Assembly: GCA_043768625.1 (NCBI GenBank)
Contig: JAYVKG010000050.1
Coordinates: 1-32,708, forward strand
Reading direction: 5' to 3'
Length of the DNA stretch: 32,708 nt
DNA from: UKL13-2 sp043768625
Lineage (GTDB): Bacteria; Pseudomonadota; Gammaproteobacteria; Burkholderiales; Usitatibacteraceae
In this document: in pieces, positions 30,271 to 32,708 of the stretch
Numbering within the stretch: position 1 is the first letter of the stretch
Layout of the letters: every line of letters starts with the position of its first letter
Made by a program: the position numbers and the translations under genes
Notes under the pieces: model-generated
The model's input: only the letters and a program-made list of their open reading frames with translations
Database searches by the model: none
What the model was told of the DNA's origin: nothing

Positions 30271-31053
30271 TCAATCGCGGTGTTTTTGACTGGTTGCCGA
30301 TTGCTGGCAGGCACTAAGCAACCCGCGCAAGATGGACACTTCTTCCGGCTCCATGCGCGCACGGGCAAACAAGCGCCGCATCCGCGTCATGAATCTTTTC
30401 GGCTCACCGGGATTGAGAAATCCGCTCGCAATAGCGTTCATCTCGAGATGCTTCAACAATCCTTCCACTTCCCCAATGCTTGCCTGCGGACGCTCCGTAT
30501 CGGCGGCAATGCCAAAGGCTGCTGCCGTCATCATCACTTCGTATGCAGCCACCTGCACCGCTTGTGACACATTGAGCGAAGAATATTGATCATTCGCCGG
30601 GATCGCCGACACCAGTTGGCAACGATCAACTTCGCGGTTGGACAGGCACATCGCCTCGTTGCCGAATACCAGCGCGACATCACCAAACGCTGCCTCGGCG
30701 ACCGCAATGTGCGCCGCTTCGCGAAGCGGCTTGAAAGCATGCGAGAGCTCGCGCTTTCTCGCGGTAAACGCAATCGCAAGACGCAAATCGGCTATTGCCT
30801 CATCAAATGTCGCCACCACTTTGGCGTTCGCCAGTACGTCGGTGGCACCGGAGGCCAAGGCGATGGCGTCGCGATGGGAGGTCGCGTCCGCGAGCTTAGG
30901 CGCGACCAGCACCAAATGAGTCAAACCCATGGTTTTCATCGCGCGAGCGGTGCTGCCGATATTGCCCGGATGCGAGGTTTCGACCAATATCACACGCATC
31001 CTTGCCAGCCGGCTTGCGGATTCGGGCGGGCGAGACGACGAGAGTTCATTCAT
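30271..31053 (-). CDS. trmJ: tRNA (cytidine/uridine32-2'-O)-methyltransferase TrmJ
   Basis: SPOUT-family enzyme that 2'-O-methylates position 32 of several tRNAs. With ATG 31053 the product is 260 residues. MRVILVETSHPGNIGSTARAMKTMGLTHLVLV is the RNA-binding and knot start; ALVFGNEAMCLSNREVDRC and PANDQYSSLNVSQAVQVAAYE form the SAM-binding trefoil knot, with the FGNE motif. The C-terminal third (LLKHLEMNAIASGFL ... MRRLFARARME) is the TrmJ-specific extension. An open frame extends to 31179 but would overlap suhB. The trmJ-cysE-isc order is common in this group. Confidence 0.93.
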   Translation of the reverse strand: MNELSSSRPPESASRLARMRVILVETSHPGNIGSTARAMKTMGLTHLVLVAPKLADATSHRDAIALASGATDVLANAKVVATFDEAIADLRLAIAFTARKRELSHAFKPLREAAHIAVAEAAFGDVALVFGNEAMCLSNREVDRCQLVSAIPANDQYSSLNVSQAVQVAAYEVMMTAAAFGIAADTERPQASIGEVEGLLKHLEMNAIASGFLNPGEPKRFMTRMRRLFARARMEPEEVSILRGLLSACQQSATSQKHRD

Positions 31054-31096
31054 ATAAAATATCGCCTTACCCTTGCTCTTTACTGACAACCAAAAA

Positions 31097-31879
31097 ATGC
31101 ATCCGATGTTAAATATCGCCGTGAAAGCGGCGCGCCGTGCCGGTGCCGTCATCAGTCGCGCTTCCAACGATCTGGACAAGCTTACGGTCGAACTGAAAGC
31201 GCCAAACGATTATGTCTCCGAGGTTGACCGCGCTGCAGAAGCGGCCATCATCGAGGTACTTAAAACTGCCTACCCCCAGCATAGCATTCTTGCCGAAGAG
31301 TCCGGCGAGACCAAAACCGAATCCGATTACCAATGGATCATCGATCCGCTCGACGGCACCACCAATTTTTTGCATGGCTTCCCGCAGTATTGCGTGTCGA
31401 TTGCGCTGGCCGTCAAAGGTGCTGTCACCCAGGGGGTGATTTATGACCCGACCCGCAATGAATTATTCACCGCCTCCAAAGGCGGTGGTGCGTTTTTGAA
31501 TGATCGGCGCATTCGCGTTTCCAAAAAAATCCAGTTGCAGGAATGTCTTATCGGCACCGGTTTTCCTTCGCGCGAAATGCATAATTTTGACCGCTACCTC
31601 GCGATGTTCAAAGAATTGACACCGAAGTGCGCTGGCATTCGCCGCCCCGGCGCGGCTGCGCTTGACCTGGCTTACGTGGCGTGCGGGCGCTATGACGGTT
31701 TCTGGGAAATGGGTTTGAGTCCGTGGGATATGGCAGCGGGGGCATTGATGATCAAGGAAGCCGGTGGCCTGGTCACCGACTTCGCGGCTGAGGACGGATA
31801 TCTGAAAAGCGGGGCAATCGTCGCCGCTACGCCCAAAGCGTTTCCTGCATTACTGCAAATCATCCAGTCCCACCATTAA
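31097..31879 (+). CDS. suhB: Inositol-1-monophosphatase family protein SuhB
   Basis: Mg-dependent phosphatase fold protein; in E. coli SuhB also acts in the rRNA transcription antitermination complex. The 260-residue product starts MHPMLNIAVKAARRAGAVI and has all metal residues: EESG (E67, E68), DPLDGTTNFLHG (D83, D86) and WDMAAGALMIKEAGG near the C-terminus. ATG 31097 is the family start; the frame is open to 31073. It is divergent from trmJ with 43 bp between, and ndh follows after 14 nt. Confidence 0.95.
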   Translation: MHPMLNIAVKAARRAGAVISRASNDLDKLTVELKAPNDYVSEVDRAAEAAIIEVLKTAYPQHSILAEESGETKTESDYQWIIDPLDGTTNFLHGFPQYCVSIALAVKGAVTQGVIYDPTRNELFTASKGGGAFLNDRRIRVSKKIQLQECLIGTGFPSREMHNFDRYLAMFKELTPKCAGIRRPGAAALDLAYVACGRYDGFWEMGLSPWDMAAGALMIKEAGGLVTDFAAEDGYLKSGAIVAATPKAFPALLQIIQSHH

Positions 31880-31893
31880 GATTACTGTCTCTT

Positions 31894-32708
31894 ATGCATC
31901 GCATTGTGATTGTTGGTGGTGGAGCAGGAGGCCTGGAATTGGCCACCCGTCTCGGCGACAGGTTCGGCAAACGCGGCACCGCGCACATCACCCTGATAGA
32001 CCGCAGCCGCACGCATTTATGGAAACCGCTGCTGCATGAAGTCGCAGCCGGCAGCATGGACATACACGCACACCAACTTGATTACCTCGCGCAGGCACGA
32101 TGGCATCACTTCACCTTTGTACTCGGCGCGCTGGAAGGACTGGATCGCTCGCAGCGGTCGGTGGCAGTAAGCGAAGTACGGGACGACACCGATGACGTAG
32201 TGCTGCCCGCGCGCCGCATACATTACGACACTCTCGTCATTGCCATTGGTTCCCAGTCGAATGATTTCGGCATACCGGGTGTGCGCGAACACGCGTTCAC
32301 CATCGATAACTCTTGGGACGCGCATTTATTTAACCGCCGTCTCGTCAACGCGTGTTTCAAGGCCAATTTTGCCGATGATGGCCGGGTGATCAATATTGTC
32401 CTCGTCGGCGCCGGTGCCACCGGTGTCGAGCTGGCGGCGGAATTACACAACACGACGCGGGTGCTGGCCGCCTATGGTCTTGACCATTTCGATCCCGAAA
32501 CCCAAATTAGGCTCTCTCTCATTGAGGCGGGACCGCGCATTCTCGCCAGCTTGCCCGAGTATCTGGCCAAGGCAACACATGACATTCTTACTAAACTTCA
32601 TGTGAACGTATTGTGCGGAGAACAGGTGATCGGCGCACGCACGGACGGGCTCGACACCGCCTCGGGAAAATCTTTGCCAGCCGATTTTGTCGTGTGGGCA
32701 GCTGGCGT
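31894..32708 (+). CDS. ndh: Type II NADH dehydrogenase, N-terminal part (runs off window)
   Basis: Single-subunit, non-proton-pumping NADH:quinone oxidoreductase on the inner membrane. The first 271 codons are visible: MHRIVIVGGGAGGLELATRL is the FAD-binding Rossmann motif, HLWKPLLHEVAAGSMD is a strongly conserved NDH-2 segment, YDTLVIAIGSQSNDFGIPG precedes the second nucleotide motif NIVLVGAGATGVELAAEL for NADH, and LPADFVVWAAG lies at the end of the window. ATG 31894 is 14 nt after suhB, so they probably share a transcript. The C-terminal membrane-binding helices are outside the window. Confidence 0.93.
   Translation, partial: MHRIVIVGGGAGGLELATRLGDRFGKRGTAHITLIDRSRTHLWKPLLHEVAAGSMDIHAHQLDYLAQARWHHFTFVLGALEGLDRSQRSVAVSEVRDDTDDVVLPARRIHYDTLVIAIGSQSNDFGIPGVREHAFTIDNSWDAHLFNRRLVNACFKANFADDGRVINIVLVGAGATGVELAAELHNTTRVLAAYGLDHFDPETQIRLSLIEAGPRILASLPEYLAKATHDILTKLHVNVLCGEQVIGARTDGLDTASGKSLPADFVVWAAG

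Noticed and set aside
31054..31096. Bidirectional promoter between trmJ and suhB
   Set aside because: The 43-bp spacer is AT-rich but no hexamer pair with good spacing could be found on either strand.
1..32708. CRISPR arrays, insertion sequences, prophage or rRNA/tRNA genes
   Set aside because: No repeat-spacer arrays, transposase-like frames, integrase genes or conserved RNA gene sequences were seen on either strand.

Overview
The window reads as the chromosome of a betaproteobacterium of moderately high GC. The evidence is a DUF3460 gene (a family I know mainly from Betaproteobacteria), a glrK-qseG-glrR type two-component locus, an IscR-controlled isc operon ending in iscX, a meso-DAP type MurE (DNPR motif), and a canonical proteobacterial dcw cluster. 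The genus cannot be told from the sequence alone.

Layout. (1) 1-16065, minus strand: an almost complete division and cell-wall (dcw) cluster in the order mraZ-rsmH-ftsL-ftsI-murE-murF-mraY-murD-ftsW-murG-[40-codon leader]-murC-murB-ddlB-ftsQ-ftsA (ftsA runs off the left edge). Most joints overlap by 1-4 nt. One strong sigma70 promoter with tandem MraZ-box-like repeats lies upstream of mraZ. A 35-bp direct duplication of the murC 5' end forms an extra coupled leader ORF between murG and murC. (2) 16368-19192: a creatininase-family hydrolase (minus), a divergent secreted M28 zinc peptidase with a C-terminal FnIII-like domain, and a DUF3460 small protein. (3) 19259-22838, plus strand: a sigma54-type promoter followed by glrK, a QseG-like lipoprotein gene and the sigma54 activator gene glrR. 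(4) 22839-23607, no protein gene: two perfect TGTC-N10-GACA sites (the GlrR motif known from enterobacteria), an IHF-like site, a consensus sigma54 promoter, a ~135-nt structured transcript and an intrinsic terminator. I read this as an undescribed GlrR/sigma54-dependent small RNA. (5) 23608-29273, minus strand: the Fe-S assembly operon iscR-iscS-iscU-iscA-hscB-hscA-fdx-iscX, with a promoter carrying two IscR type-1-like sites. (6) 29522-31053, minus strand: trmJ-cysE, with a multi-hairpin element between cysE and the iscR promoter. (7) 31097-32708, plus strand: suhB and a truncated type II NADH dehydrogenase gene.

How it works together. The dcw genes supply the UDP-MurNAc-pentapeptide pathway (MurB, C, D, E, F, Ddl), lipid I and II synthesis (MraY, MurG) and the septal machine (FtsW, FtsI, FtsL, FtsQ, FtsA). 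In enterobacteria, GlrKR controls glmY, an sRNA that regulates GlcN6P synthesis, the first step towards the same cell-wall precursors. A GlrR-driven sRNA next to glrR would therefore be a functional analogue that has moved or arisen independently. The isc block builds Fe-S clusters, and CysE upstream feeds cysteine, the sulfur donor of IscS. The main discoveries to follow up are the sRNA cassette and the murC leader with its two mutually exclusive hairpins.
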